Counted from the stretch's first letter, positions 1-16,800 are shown. The stretch: 64,000 nt of DNA from Perognathus longimembris pacificus (GCF_023159225.1 NC_063167.1:15627360-15691359); one strand, 5' to 3'. Made by a program: numbers and translations. Notes: generated from the sequence alone by a model not told the origin.

Positions 1-520
1 AGATAGATGGGTGGGTGGGTGAATGAATGGGTTTTGAGGGGATATGTGGACAGGTGGATGGATTGAACAGTTAGATGGATGCATGCGTGGATGGATGTTA
101 GAGGGATGGATATATGAGTGAAAGGGTTGGATGGATATACGAAATGGATAGGTAGATGGATATGAACAGCTGAATAAATAGATGGATACGTGTTAGGTGG
201 ATGGATGGATGGATGAGTGGATGGATGATGGATAGATATATGAGATAGATAAGTGATTAAGTAGATGGGTAGGTGTGTGATGGATGCATACATGGAGGGA
301 TGTGTGGATGCAACTAGGTAGATGAATTGGATGATGCCTGGATGCATGGAGAGATAGATGGTGGGTGGATGGATTTGAGTGGGTAAATGGATGAACAGAT
401 GATGCCTAGATGCATAGATGGATGGACAGATAGACAGGTGGTTGGATGAGTGAATGCGAACAGTGAGGCACATGGATGGATGCCTGGATATGTGGGTGAT
501 CTCTAGGTGCACTTCGGTGG
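1..520. repeat. Imperfect GGAT/TGGA microsatellite
   Basis: Continuous run of GATG/GGAT-type tetramers with many point changes, for example repeated ggatggatgg and agatagatgg words. It begins at or before the window start and fades near 520. It lies in the MAN1C1 intron upstream of the first visible exon and has no coding potential. Confidence 0.9.
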
Positions 521-974
521 CATGAATTTGGCAGGCATGGCAGTGCTTACAGAATCAGACTTGCAGAGCTGTGACCTGTGGCTGGGGACTGAGCTTTCCC
601 TGCCCCTCTCCCAGCGCAAGGCCTGAGTGGTGCACACTGACAGGGACTCTGGCGCCAGCCTGGTCTGTCTCAACCCTGTCTGCCACTGGCTTTGGCTGCG
701 CTCAGACCATGGCCAGCGTCCCCTGTTGGAGGATTAGCCCCAGCTCTGTCCTGTGCTTTTTGCAGAGAAAATATGCAGTTAACGAGTAACACTGGTATTT
801 CTCCCCTCAGGCACCCTGTAGTTGAGGCTTCAAGGGAAGAAGTGGCCATGAATTATTTAGTGGACTGAACAAGAGAGAGCTAGGCTGGGCTCCCAGTAAA
901 GAGCCCGGAGCCTCTTTGACCCTGGGTAAAGGCTAGGCCTCGGGCAAGTCTGAGGCTTTGAAGAATATTCTGGT

Positions 975-1135
975 GGTTCTCAACCTTGTCAGCATATTAA
1001 AACCACCTGGCATACTGTCAAATCCCATGTCCTAGATGTACTTCTTGACCAATTACACCAGGTGGGCCCAGTGGCAGCATTTTAAATCTCCCCGGGGATC
1101 CCAGTGTGCCGCCACAGTCTGAAAACAGCAGGCTG
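975..1135 (+). mobile_element. MER5/MER20-like hAT DNA transposon remnant
   Basis: Contains the diagnostic 'ggttctcaacc' start followed by 'catattaaaaccacctgg' and a 'ccccggggatcc' stretch, typical of old non-autonomous hAT-Charlie elements. Diverged; the subfamily cannot be named without a library search. Confidence 0.6.
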
Positions 1136-2629
1136 GACTGGTGTCCAGGTGCTAGGCCAGTGTGAGAGATTCAGACGGGCAGCCAGCTGGGCGCCACAGG
1201 GAGGGGGCGTCAAGGCCAGGGCAGTTCCGGCCACTGCGGCCTCCTCTGGGTGCATACACTTACCTGCTGTTTCTTAGCTCCATCGCTCAGACAATGAAAC
1301 AGGCTCACAAAGTCACAAAAGCAGTCCCTCAGGAGGGGCTCTGGTGAGCTTCTTCAGGGAGGCAGTGGAAGGAGCAGGTTAGGGCCACATGCCAACCTTC
1401 AGTTCTCATTTAGATGGGAATAAAGTGAGTGTTCACAAAATAGACATGCCCTGCCGGAAGCCTGCTGGTTCTCAAGCCCAGGCTTCCCCGCTCAGCACTT
1501 GATACTGCTTCACTATAATTTAAGCTTTTCCTGTTGCTGCCTGTTTTGCTCAGGGCTTTAGGAAAGCCCTGGCCTGGTTGGTTTGTTATCATCACATCTG
1601 CTCATCTTGATTATGTCTTCATAGAGACACAGGTCTACAGTTTCCTCTTTACTTAGCTTGGAGCTGACCCCAGATGGAAATAACCTTCAGGAGCCGGTCT
1701 GGAAGGTGCAGCTCCAGCCCTCGTACGTGGCATCCGGGCTGTTACCCCAGATGTCTGTTGTCACTTCCCAATCAGTGGCAGCGGGCTCCTCGATCCTGGG
1801 CATTTCTGATAGGCTCCTCCCCTGCACTAATGCGCAGCCAAGCAGGACAGCTGCCAGGACTGTGCTGTGCCCTGGAGCCAGGGCCTGGCCCAGAGCAGCC
1901 CAGCTCGGCAGCTGGTGGCTCTCCAGGCCTCCTCAGCATGACCCCGGTATGGAGCAGGTGCCTGGCATGTCACATAAGCCACATTCCCCATCTGCCACTC
2001 AGCAGGGGCCCCAAAGTCAGCCCCCCAACCCCCGATCCCAACAGGAAAGGGAGCAAAAGAAATGGTCCAGGAGGGACGCCTGCCTGGGCATCTTCCACCA
2101 GGCCTCAGCTGGAGTCTCTGCCCGGGCTGCTGCGTCTCGTGGCACCGAGTCAGCCCCGGGGGACACAACAGCACTGGGGAACCTGGTCCAAGGGAGCGCA
2201 GCACTGGGTGCCAAGAGTAATAGTAAGAGGGGCGGCCTCTCCCAGGATGGTGTTCTGGAGACGGCCGCAAGGCCAAGGCAGTAACCTCTGGCTGGGACTC
2301 CACATGCTGCCCAAGAAGCAAAAATGGGAAGTTCTCTGACCTCACTCTGCAAAGCAAGGCTCTCCCACACTTTGTCTCATTCTTCAGTGTGTCCACTCAA
2401 AGTGCAGATTAGATGGCAATTCCCACGCGTTTAATGTTGTCAGGGCTCCACCCACATGTGGGACTCCGAGCCCAGGACCAGACCTTGCACTATGCATCTG
2501 TGTCCTCAACTCCTGGCTTAATGCTGGTCAGCGCAGGGACTATCCAAAGAGGGCAGGGGTGGGGCATGAGAAGGAGGATCGAGTATAGACGAAGAGGCCT
2601 CCTCGTAGCCAGCATTTGCTAGAAATGCC

Positions 2630-2815
2630 AGCTCTGCAGACATAACCTATTTAGTTCCCACAGTACTTACTGCAAAGCGGTAAATATTCTTACCTCTATC
2701 TGATACACAAGGAAACTGAGGCACAGAGAGGGTGGTTTACCTAGCCTGTACCACATAGTGGTAGAGGAGAGATTTGAAAGGATGGAATCTGAGCCCAGGA
2801 GCCAACCTGCAGCAT
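2630..2815 (+). mobile_element. MIR SINE remnant
   Basis: The core 'ggaaactgaggcacagagag' followed by a decayed 'cacatagtggtagaggagagatttgaa' segment is the classic MIR signature in the forward direction. Confidence 0.8.
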
Positions 2816-3561
2816 CAGCTCCCACTTTGAGGTCTGCTCAGGGAATCACAGAAGGCCTAGCAGGCACCTGTGCCGCCCCGCAGCGGGCTCATGATACAAT
2901 CTGAGGGTGGAGCAGAAGGAAAGAGGAAAGGCCGAAGCCCAGCGACAGCCTCACAGGTCCTGGCCAGGACCAGGACCCGCTTGCCCATGGTGTCTGGCTC
3001 AGCGGCCATGAGCAGCTAGCTCCTCTATCACCTCGGTCTCAGGGCGCCTTGGACTAACAGCAGGGAGTGGGAGCCTACTGCTCACACGCCCAGCACCCTT
3101 GAGCCTTCCCTCAGGAGCCCTTCCACTGAACTGAGCTGAGCTGTGGGGCCCTGAGGGGTCTGGTGCCCTGGCGGCCGGGTGACCCGTGACAAACCACTCC
3201 ACCCCTGGTCTGCAGAGGGCACTAGAGTGCACCTGCATGGCCTGCAGCCGGTGGCCCAGGAGGAAGTAGTGTAAGGAGCAGGCCCCGATACATGCACATT
3301 TCCCCCAGTAAGTGCACAGCCACAGAGTGCTGAGCACCATCCTAGCTCAGAGGTAATGGAGGAGGACAAGTCGCTTAAGAGATAGTTTAAGTGGGCCTTA
3401 AAACGTAGAAAACTTGCAAGGCTATGTAAGAGCCTCGGACGTGCCCCCCTGGGGCTGCCTATCTGAGCTCTCAGCAGACCCGGGGCCTGTGGCTCCTGGC
3501 CACAGGACCTGGGCAAGCAGAGGTCCAGGGGCCTTTTGGTGGGGGAGAGCGGGCTCTGTAA

Positions 3562-8285
<4,724 letters not shown>

Positions 8286-8905
8286 CCTGCCGCCCACGCC
8301 GCCCCGGCACCTCAGGGATGCCTTGCCTTCTCGGGGTTCAGATCTGTTTCCAGAGACCCCACCCTGGGCAGACCCTGGGCTGATATGTGGGACCAGCAAC
8401 TTCTTTTCCTCTGTGAGGAGACAGGACCTGGGGACTCGCGAGCCCAGGCAGGGCCCTGGCCCACATTCCTTTCTACAGAGAATTTCTACAGATGTACTCG
8501 CCACTGCAGGGCCAAAGGACCAGAGTCACATCTCCACCCTGTGCGTTGTCCACCTCCTTCCCCATTTGGGAGCTTTGTTTTGCTTGATTTTGCTTTTGTT
8601 TTGCTTTTCCTTTACAATTATGCTTTACTATAATTACATAGATTCCAAAATCGTTTTGTTTGAAACAATGTCATCCTGATGAAGGAAACCTCAAAACATT
8701 TGCACAGAAAGCCTTGACCTCACACCTCTCTCTGTTTTTAATGCCTTCTGCCCAGCATTTCCTCTGTGTTCAACCATGTTGCTACCCCGTGCTTTCAGCA
8801 AGGGGCCCTTTGACTTGGGCCCAAGTGGTACAGATCACTAGCTATATTCCCATTGTTGTCCTGGGAAATGATGTGAACTAGAATAAAGGAGTTTATTGAA
8901 TAAGG
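8286..8905 (+). other. MAN1C1: MAN1C1 3' UTR
   Basis: Runs from the stop codon to just beyond the AATAAA at 8882-8887. It turns AT-rich after 8570, as is usual for a terminal UTR. Confidence 0.8.
8882..8887 (+). terminator. MAN1C1: MAN1C1 polyadenylation signal
   Basis: Canonical AATAAA about 600 bp past the stop codon, in AT-rich sequence. Confidence 0.75.
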
Positions 8906-9629
8906 AATCAGATTGGGCTCATTGCACATCAGTGGCTCCTGGGCAAACCAGCACGCCATCCTCAGAAAGAACAACCAGCCAGCCACAGATTGAGCTATCA
9001 TTTAGTAAAGATTCCAGCTTCTCTTATCTTCCCTTAAATTGGTTCTGACATATTCAGGAAGTGGGAGGCCAATCCTATTGATGGGCTTGGATATTTATAC
9101 TCAGACCGAGGCTTGGAGAAAACCCAGAGAGGAGCAACAATTTACCTTCAGTCACACAGCCAGGAAAAGGCCCAGCTGGGCCTCACCCAGCCGGTGCTTA
9201 GTGAACATCAGCCATAGTCCACGTGCTGAGGTCAAGATCAGAGGCCGCAAGAGAGCAAGCAGCCTTAAGCCCTGCCGCCAGGGGAGTCAGCAGCCAGGTG
9301 CCCCAGAGAAATGAAGGGACAGCTTGTCTTGGGCAGGGCTGTAAAGGATTCGGGCCAGGCTGAGCTACCAATGGCTCAGGGTTGAACAAAGGCCTCTGGG
9401 ACGGGTGGCTTTCCAGCCTAGACCCCCTTTCCACCTGCCCCGCACCCACCACAGCTGCCCTGCGAGAGGCCCCAACCCGGAAGCCACATGGGGCGGAGGG
9501 GAGGGGGGGAAGGGAGGGAAGGAGGTGGTGCCCCCTCCCTCCCCACCACACTCTGCAGTCCATCTGTGGCAGGCCCTCCCCGGGGCTCGGCCACTTCATC
9601 TTGGCTCCGTTCATAAACTCAGGTGGTTT

Positions 9630-9765
9630 TTGGAGTGCTGGAGCCCTGGGCCAGGTGACCTAGCTTTAATTCCCTGCTGTGTGACCCCTGACCCATCACC
9701 TTGCCCCTCTGTGCTCTCCTTTTGCATCAAACACAACTTCCACCTCTCCAGGTTTCTGTGGGAGT
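9630..9765 (-). mobile_element. MIR-like SINE remnant
   Basis: Reverse-oriented MIR pattern: 'ctgctgtgtgacccctgacc' then 'ccttgcccctctgtgctctcc'. Strongly diverged. Confidence 0.55.
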
Positions 9766-10004
9766 AAGTGGGATGCTCCCAGCTCCCTGGGGTGGGGGGA
9801 GGCAGGCAGTGCCACCTCCTGACTCCAGAGTCTCGGGCTCCCACGGGACCTCGGGCAGAGCTGTGCTGTACAGCCCTGGCATTCAGTGAACAAGCCACAT
9901 GCTCCTGCGGTCCAGCGTACACGCGGAGAAAGCAAAAGGGAAGACTCGCTGCACCCACGCGGGAAGACCGGCAGGAAGGAAAGCCGTTCATCCTACTCTT
10001 CGGA

Positions 10005-10170
10005 ATGAATACTGTTATATTTTCTTCTAGACCTTTTTCTATGAATATATAGAATATATATTTTGCAAACATGGTATCATCCTATGCATACTGTTTTCTT
10101 ATAATCTGCTTTTGCACTTAACTATGTATTGTGAACTTCCTTTCCATGTCAACAAATACACACGCCTGTC
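10005..10170 (+). mobile_element. Old L1 3'-end fragment
   Basis: 'catactgttttcttataatc', 'cttttgcacttaac' and 'tgtattgtgaacttcctttcc' match the usual 3' UTR wording of L1M-class elements. Confidence 0.6.
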
Positions 10171-11059
10171 ACCACTGCCTGGTTGTGTGGCGTTCCTCTG
10201 TGTGCTGGACGTGCTGGGCGGTCTCACTGCTTGGCATTTGGGTCTGTGGCGTGCGGGATCTTGGTTACAGATAATAGAAACAAGTTCTGTTACGGGTGAA
10301 TGAGGGAGGTGGGGGAGGGAGGGAAGGCCTCTGGGAATCTCAGCCCTCTGGGAGGAACAGGAAGAGGGCCCAGGAAGAGTTCCCTGTCCACCCTGGTCCC
10401 GTTGTTTCCCTCCACTCCCCGATTCCTGCGGCCCCAGGCGCCCAGCTGTGCCCCCACCCCGTCCTCACCCTACTGCTGGGAGCACCTTGTAAGAATGGCT
10501 GCTTGAAAATTCATCCTTCAGGAGGCCCACCCTTGTGGTCGCTTAACCCCACACTGGGTACAAGAAGAAGGAAGGCCCAGGCAGCATTCAAGGGCCAATC
10601 ACTCGGGCAGGGAGCAGATGGGAGAGAGCTTTGCAGTGCAGGCCCCAGGCCCCGTCCCGCCAGCCCCAGCGTGGACAGGTCTGGCTACCGGGTCACCAGA
10701 GCCTTGGTCCCCCTCACACGGGCTCTCTCTTCACCATGGCCGGCCGCTTCCTTCCCTGCTCAGCCCTGTCCAAGCCTCCCTCACAACCCCTCTCAGCACC
10801 CACACCATTAAATTCGTTTGCTCAGGCTGCCTCGAGCACTGGGGAGAAAAGGCAAAGCGGCAGGTGTGCCTGGGCGGTGTGGTTTGCCCTGGGGCGGTGG
10901 ACCAAGCCGCAGGCGAGTGGGCTCCCCCAGCCTTCCCCGTGACCCCACTGTTGACGGTGTGGGCCGGCCTGCAAGGCCCGCCTCGTGCTGCGGGAGGGGG
11001 CCGGGTGGGAGGAGAGGCCGTTTCTCACAGCTGGAAATATCTGTTTGGCGTCCTATATT

Positions 11060-11240
11060 TGGAGCGGTATTTTGATCCCGCTCAGTCTGTCCCTGAAGTC
11101 AGCGTTTCAGACTTCAACATGCACACCAATCACTGGGGACCTTGTTAACATGCAGGTGCACAGTCAGAGGGGTTACATGGAGCCCCAGATTCTGCCTCTA
11201 ATGACTTCCCAGGAGACACTGAGGCTGGAGGACCCAGGAC
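11060..11240 (+). mobile_element. hAT (MER5/MER20-like) remnant
   Basis: 'cagacttcaacatgcacacc', then 'cactggggaccttgttaac', 'atgcaggtgcacagtcagag' and 'agccccagattctgcctcta' follow the order of an old hAT non-autonomous element. Confidence 0.6.
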
Positions 11241-11824
11241 CCCCTTGTTTTCCACCCTTGTGACCCTGGAACTGTAACCCAGGGTGGTGGAGGGGTTTGG
11301 GTGGCCGGGCAGCATCCAGCGGGACCTGGGCTGCAGAGGGACCTATCCTGATGGCCTGTCCCTCTGACAGCAGGCAGGAGAGAGCAGAGTTGTCCAAGTA
11401 GGGGCCACCAGTGGGCGTGAAGCACTTCACATGTGGCAGGTTGTGACTGAGGAACTTTTTAATTCTATTTGAATAACCTAATTGGTTACCAGCTGCCAAT
11501 TGGGTCCCGTAGAATCTGAACTTAGAAAGTGAGTACTCAGCCCGGGCCCCACAAACCCCTCCCCTGCTTGCATCATTGCAAAAATAATTGTAGCACAAAC
11601 CATATTGTTTGGGGAACTCCAGGGTTCCCTTGAACATGCCTGGTTATTGTTAGCTTCATTCCAGCCTCCCTGACTGCCTTCCATACCAGCCACTGCGTTT
11701 GTTGTGTGCTGGTTTACCTTGCGGTAAATCTGCAGATGGGCTGACATGGGACACGGGAGCCACAACACAGGGCTGGCACCACCTGCGAGTCCAGGCGGAG
11801 CTGCCCTCCGCCCTGCCCTGCCCT

Positions 11825-11900
11825 TTCCCGGTGCTGTGTGGCCCTGGGTAAGCCCTTAACCTCTCTCAGCTCTGTTTCTCCATCAGGAAAAATTAAAACC
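11825..11900 (-). mobile_element. MIR fragment
   Basis: 'gtgtggccctgggtaagccc' followed by 'ttaacctctctcagctctgt' is the reverse-complement MIR core. Confidence 0.7.
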
Positions 11901-12399
11901 TGCTGTCTAGGGTGAATGGAATTCCCTCCACCCGGGTAGACACATCGCATAGAATACCGATGGTGGTAATTGTTCCTACATGAACTTTGTAAATGTGAAC
12001 CAAAACTGCTGTCAGAAATGTCTCCTTTTTAAAAAAACAAAACGCTTGGAAACTTGGAGGAAACTGAATCAGCCAGGCCCAGGAGACAGAGCAGACTCTC
12101 AAAGCAATAAATCTGAATGCTTTCTGTGCTTTGCAGTGAGCGGGATTTGCAAGTAGTCCTGAGTGTGGAAATTGGGATGGAGATTTGTTGACTGTCCAGA
12201 GCACCTGTGGCCTCGGGGTGCAGGGGCAGGGCGGGGCCAGGGGGAGGGGGGGAGAATTTGCCGGTGCCTCTTTCCGGGTGGTGCTGGAAGTCCAGGTTAA
12301 TTTTCTTCTCTGCAGAGTCCCTGAAAATTCTTTATTCTGCTAAGAGGCAGGAAAAGATGGCACCCACTCACCAAGGAGGGAAATGAAGCTAAAGAGGTT

Positions 12400-12440
12400 T
12401 TGTGTGTGTGTGTGTGCACACGTACACGCGCGTGTGTGCG
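12400..12440. repeat. Short (TG)n/(CACG)n microsatellite
   Basis: tgtgtgtgtgtgtg followed by a cacgtacacgcgcgtgtgtg stretch, at the tail of the reverse SINE beside it. Confidence 0.8.
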
Positions 12441-12665
12441 CCAGTACTGAGATTTGAACCCAGAGCCTCACGCTCTTGCTTAGCTTTTTCACTCAAGGCA
12501 GGTCCTCTACCACTTGAGCCACAGCTCCAGTTCTGGCTTGTTGGTGGTTAATTGGAGAAAAGAGTCTTAAGGACTTTTCTGCCCAGGCTGGCTTCAAACT
12601 GCAGTCCTCAGATCTCAGCCTCCTGAGCAGCTAGGATGACAGGCTTGAGCCACCAGCTCCCAGCC
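12438..12665 (-). mobile_element. B1-headed SINE (type B), reverse
   Basis: Reverse order: right monomer 'ctaccacttgagccacagct', linker 'ggttaattggagaaaagagt', B1 part 'cagcctcctgagcagctagg', ending 'ccaccagctcccagcc'. Confidence 0.9.
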
Positions 12666-12964
12666 AGGTCAAAGGGGTTTGCTCAGATGAACAGCTGTTC
12701 CTAGCTTCTCGTGGCCTCCGTGGAGACCCACAGGGGTCTCCCTACCATTCCCCAGGCCCTCATTTCCCCACCATCATGTAAATGGCTCAAGTCAGGGTGG
12801 CCCTTAACCCATTCAGAGCTTAGGCTATTGTCCTAGCAAAATAAGTGTCCTGTCCTTTCTGAGGAGTGCTCCTGTTGTGACAATGGACATCCCATCCCCC
12901 TCCTTCAGTGAAATCAACAGTAACTCTGAAATTACTCTCCCTCTACTCTTTCCTTCAGACAAGT

Positions 12965-13200
12965 GAGGCGTAGTGCTGGCTTGGTGCTACACACCTATTT
13001 CCAGGTGCATGAGAGGTGGAGGTAGGAGGCAGGGTAAGTGAGTGATAACAGTGTCATCTGTATGTAGCTCAAATAGTAGGTTGCTTGCTTAGCAAGCACA
13101 AGACCTTGAGTTAAAACCCTAGCACTTCAAAATAGTAAATAGCCAGGCACCAGTGGCTCACACCTGTAATCCTAGCTACCTGGGAGGCTGAGAGCTGCAC
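12965..13200 (+). mobile_element. Old B1/ID chimera followed by a truncated type B head
   Basis: 12965-13130 is a diverged B1 plus ID pattern ending 'cttagcaagcacaagacctt'. A 5' head fragment 'ccaggcaccagtggctcaca ... ctgggaggctgagagctg' follows at 13141-13200 and stops abruptly. Confidence 0.65.
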
Positions 13201-13660
13201 TTTTCTGGGGTCCTGGGCTTTTGCCATTAGTCACATGGTTGCCCACTTGCAGTCACCAAGTGGCCCTGACACTATACCTGTCCAAAGACGAGACGACCAC
13301 TGGCAAGTCACCAGCAGCCCAGACCGCTGCTGCACTGTCTCTCTAGGGACATGGTGCTCCGCCCGGAGCACCATGGACCCCACCTGGCAGAGAAAGCTTG
13401 CTGCCTGCTCTCGGACCTTGCCCGCTCCCTGGTAAGTCCCTCTGGACACCCAGATCCCTTCCAGTGAGGAACAATTGAAATACCTCCCAACCCCTCATGC
13501 TCCCCCTCTCCATCCCTGTCACCTTTGTCCCCAGGGCTCAGCCTGTCCTTGACTTCCTTGACTTCTTTCTCCATGGCTCCAGGAGTTCCAGCCAGTCCTG
13601 TTTCTCCTGGTGTGCTGTGCAGGGGGGGGCGGGGGGGCCGTGGGGGTTGCATACGTGCTC

Positions 13661-13841
13661 ATCAGTCCTGGAGTCTACACTCAGGCCTGAGCACTGTCCC
13701 TGAGCTGCTTCTACTCAAGGCTAGCACTCTACCACTTGAGCCACAGCGCCACTTCCAGGTTTTTCTGTGTATGTGGAATCGAACCCAGGGCCTCATGCAT
13801 GCGAGGCAAGCGCTCTACCACTAGGCTACATTCCCAGCCCC
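13661..13841 (-). mobile_element. Dimeric ID-like SINE (type A), reverse
   Basis: Reverse right monomer (accacttgagccacagcgcc) and reverse ID-like left monomer (gaacccagggcctcatgcat ... cattcccagcccc). Confidence 0.9.
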
Positions 13842-14039
13842 ACTAAGCCCTTCTCTACTCCTTTGAGACCAGAACTCTGATGTGTCAGCTGAGTGCACTT
13901 CCCTCCCTTCCTCTTTCAAGTGACCAGCAAAGCCTGTCCCAGTTTGAACTTTCTCACGCCCTGGGCACCCGAGGGTCCTGTGTGTGGCTGGGTGGCTCCG
14001 CACTCTGCCCTGTTCCCACCTGGGCCTGGATGTAACTAG

Positions 14040-14215
14040 AATGGTAAGCCGGGAGGCACCTTATCTGGGACAATGAGTCCAGCGCCATCTGCCTGGCCAG
14101 ATGAACGGCTGGAAGGTCCCCATATGTCAGCATTAGGTTTGGAATTCAGCAGTCTTTACGTTTTCAAATCTCCGAGTCCTGAGTACTGAATGGATTTAAA
14201 CATTCAATACCCAGC
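14040..14215. promoter_or_regulatory. Candidate regulatory island with palindromic E-boxes
   Basis: Unique sequence holding CATCTGCCTGGCCAGATG at 14086-14103 (two E-boxes facing each other), a GATA-type TTATCT at 14061-14066, and another CTGGGACAAT word as in the intronic element near 4904. The functional call is inference. Confidence 0.3.
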
Positions 14216-14458
14216 ACCCCAAAAGCCTCAGCTAGTTCTCACTCCTGTCCAGTGATTCTCACTCCTGACTCGGGAGCTTGTGAACATGGCCCAACTGCCC
14301 CCAACAAACAGGATGAGAGTAGGGGCACTGGTCTCAAAGGCTCCAGGCAGCTGGTAGGCAGCTGAGCTGGACAGGCCAGAACACAGTGTCCACTGGGGAC
14401 ACCTCTGGGCACCTGGATTCTTCCCACAGAGGAGCAATTAACACATCTCCCCACCCAA

Positions 14459-14692
14459 GCCAGGCGCCCGTGGCTCACACCTATTTGCCTAGCTACACAG
14501 GAGTCTAAGATCTGAGGATTGCAGTTGAAGCTAATTTGGGCAGGAAAGTCTGTGAGACTTTTGCCTCCAATTAAGCCCAAAGTGGAGCTGTGGCTCAATT
14601 GGTAGAATGCTAGCCATGAGCAGAAGAGCTCATGGACAGCAAGCACCCAGGCCCTGAGTTCAAACCCCCGAACCAGCATCAAACAACAATAA
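14459..14692 (+). mobile_element. B1-headed SINE (type B)
   Basis: Head 'gccaggcgcccgtggctcac', linker 'tgcctccaattaagcccaaa', right monomer 'gagctgtggctcaattggta', ending 'gccctgagttcaaacccccg'. The tail runs into a CA repeat. Confidence 0.88.
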
Positions 14693-14702
14693 CTACAAAA
14701 AC

Positions 14703-14703
<1 letters not shown>

Positions 14704-14748
<45 letters not shown>
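14704..14748. repeat. (CA)n microsatellite
   Basis: About 22 CA units seeded at the 3' tail of the preceding SINE. Confidence 0.95.
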
Positions 14749-14750
<2 letters not shown>

Positions 14751-14969
14751 CCTCCCATCCAGGGAAGCCTAGACATGATTTCTTCACCCCAGGAAACAAA
14801 TCTCTCTCCCTGGCTGGACAGTTCAAGAGCCAAGCCAAGCCTGTCTAAGCCTCTAAATCTAATCTACTTCCTGACTCATCACAGCCTGTGAATCCAGCCA
14901 AAGCCCCTCCATGCCCCCAAGGCTCAGCCGCATCTGCGGCCCCTCGGGCCAAAGGCCGTGCTTCCTCTC

Positions 14970-15400
14970 CCTCCTCCCATGATCTCATTGAATCCTGTGG
15001 CTCTAAATATCATTCCCAGGCTGACAGCTTCCAGAGTTATAGCCCAGGCTCCACCATGCCTGTAGCTCACAGCTCCAGACTCATATACACAGTGCTCCCT
15101 GACAGCACTGAGGGGTCCCCATGTCCTGATGTCCCCTATCTGGACATCAAAGATGGCTCAACCACGCAGAGCCCTCCAGCCTTCCTCCTCCAGCACCAGA
15201 GGCTCAAGCCCAGAGCGGATGCTTCATTCCTTTCCCACCCACCTCCAGCCTAACAGCAGTTCCCATTCTTCTCCAGCAGATTCCCGGCCTCTTCCAGCGC
15301 AGGCCATGTCCCACCTCCGAGCCTGTCCAGCCCGGTCTGCCCCTTTGCTCTCAGAAACACACCAAGCACCAAGCAACCTTGCTGGGTTATATCGTTCCTA
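14970..15400. mobile_element. Unassigned ancient interspersed repeat
   Basis: Wording such as 'gtggctctaaatatcattcc', 'ctccagactcatatacacag' and 'cctatctggacatcaaagat' recalls an old mammalian interspersed repeat. I cannot assign the family from memory with confidence. Confidence 0.4.
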
Positions 15401-15429
15401 TGCCACCAAAACCCACGCCTTTAAATTGT

Positions 15430-15785
15430 GCAATTGATGTTTTTATAGAATATTCAGAGTTGTGTAATCCTTATCATAAGCTAATTTTAGAATATTCAGA
15501 AAGAAAATTTGTACCCATTAGCAACCGCTCCCTTTCCCATTCGTGCTCCTGGCAACCATTCATCCACTTTCCATCTCCATGGATTTGTTCATTCTGGATA
15601 TCTCGGAGGAATGGAATTTTTGTGCCTGGCTGCGTTTACTCAGCATAACATTTTAAGATAACACCATGTTGTAGTATTATCCGAAAAACATCCACTGCCT
15701 GGCTATTCCACACAGCATTTGCTCACCCACTAAGGGGAGCCAGGGCTGTTTCTGTTTTCTGGCTGTTCGAAATGTCTTTTTAAAA
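15430..15785 (+). mobile_element. Old L1 3'-end fragment
   Basis: 'gcaaccattcatccactttc', 'tttactcagcataacatttt' and 'accatgttgtagtattatcc' followed by a 'ctggctattccacacagcat' line are characteristic of L1M 3' ends. Confidence 0.65.
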
Positions 15786-15796
15786 AGTCACAGCCA

Positions 15797-16001
15797 GGGC
15801 TGGGAATATGGCCTAGTGGTAGAGTGCTTGCCTCGTATACATGAAGCCTCAGGTTCGATTCCCCAGCACCACATATACAGAAAAAGCCAGAAGTGGCGCT
15901 GTGGCTCAAGTGGTAGAGTGCTAGCTTTGAGCAAAAGGAAGCCAGGGACAGTGCTCAGGCCCTAAGTTCAAGCCCCAGGACTGGCAAAAAAAAAAAAAAA
16001 A
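15797..16001 (+). mobile_element. Dimeric ID-like SINE (type A)
   Basis: Complete left and right monomers with an A tail ending at about 16001. It separates two different L1 fragments. Confidence 0.92.
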
Positions 16002-16002
16002 G

Positions 16003-16800
16003 ATTATGTCTTGGAAACGGATGGGCCTAGAACAAGTCATGTTAATTGAGTAAGTCAAGCTCGGAGAGACAAATGGTGCATGTTTTCTCTCATATGTAAA
16101 TCCACAAAAAGTATAACTGAACATCATAAATGACACAGGGATCTAGACAGTCACATACAGACCAAAGAAGGATGCTCTTAGGGGACGAACCCAAGGGCAT
16201 GGCTTCTCCGAACGTTGAAAATACTATTTATTGAAATAAACTCCAGGAATGGAAACATGAGGGAGTTTTTATTGTTATTGGTGGTGGTGGTTTGTTGTTG
16301 TTTTTCTTTTGGGGGAGGAAAGGGAACACAGGGAGAGGAAGGGTGAACAAATGCAATCATGGTATTCAGTATACACTATGTAGAAAATGACCTATGTGAA
16401 ACTTGTGGCCAGGGAATAGGGGGAGAAACTGGTGGAAAGCAAAGGAAGAGGTGAGGGGGCTGGGAATGTGGCCTAGTGGTAAAGTGCTCGTCTCGTATAC
16501 ATGAAGCCCTGGGTTTGCTTCCTCAGCACCACATATATATAGAAAAAGCTGGAAGAGGCACTGTGGCTCAAGTGGTAGAGTGCTAGCCTTGAGCAAAAAG
16601 AAGCCAGGGACAGTGCTCAGGCCCTGAGTTCAAGCCCCAGGACTGGCAACAAAAACAAAACCAAACAAAGGAAGAGGTGACATTGTCCCAGAAAATAATA
16701 GCTCATTACCTGACTCATGAAACAATGATCCCTCTGTACAGCACCTTAATAATAACAGTAAAATTATATATTTATTTATTTAAAATCATGTTATACGTGC
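16003..16800 (+). mobile_element. L1 3' end interrupted by a SINE
   Basis: 'aaatggtgcatgttttctct' and 'catatgtaaatcc' begin an L1 3' end that continues to about 16800 with 'ttacctgactcatgaaacaa' and 'cctctgtacagcacctta'. A type A SINE splits it at 16455-16665. A related fragment lies at about 38450-38590. Confidence 0.7.
16455..16665 (+). mobile_element. Dimeric ID-like SINE (type A) inside L1
   Basis: Bounded by a perfect 15-bp duplication, caaaggaagaggtga, at 16440-16454 and 16666-16680. It is therefore younger than the L1 piece it interrupts. Confidence 0.93.

Noticed and set aside
1658..2396. Overlapping open frames of about 200 codons on both strands
   Set aside because: GC-rich intron of MAN1C1; no homology recognised and mutually exclusive frames.
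10296..11148. Intergenic open frames of about 170 codons
   Set aside because: No promoter, splice or homology support, and the end runs into a hAT remnant.
14888..15437. Ser/Pro-rich open frames
   Set aside because: They fall in what looks like an old interspersed repeat, without conserved protein features.
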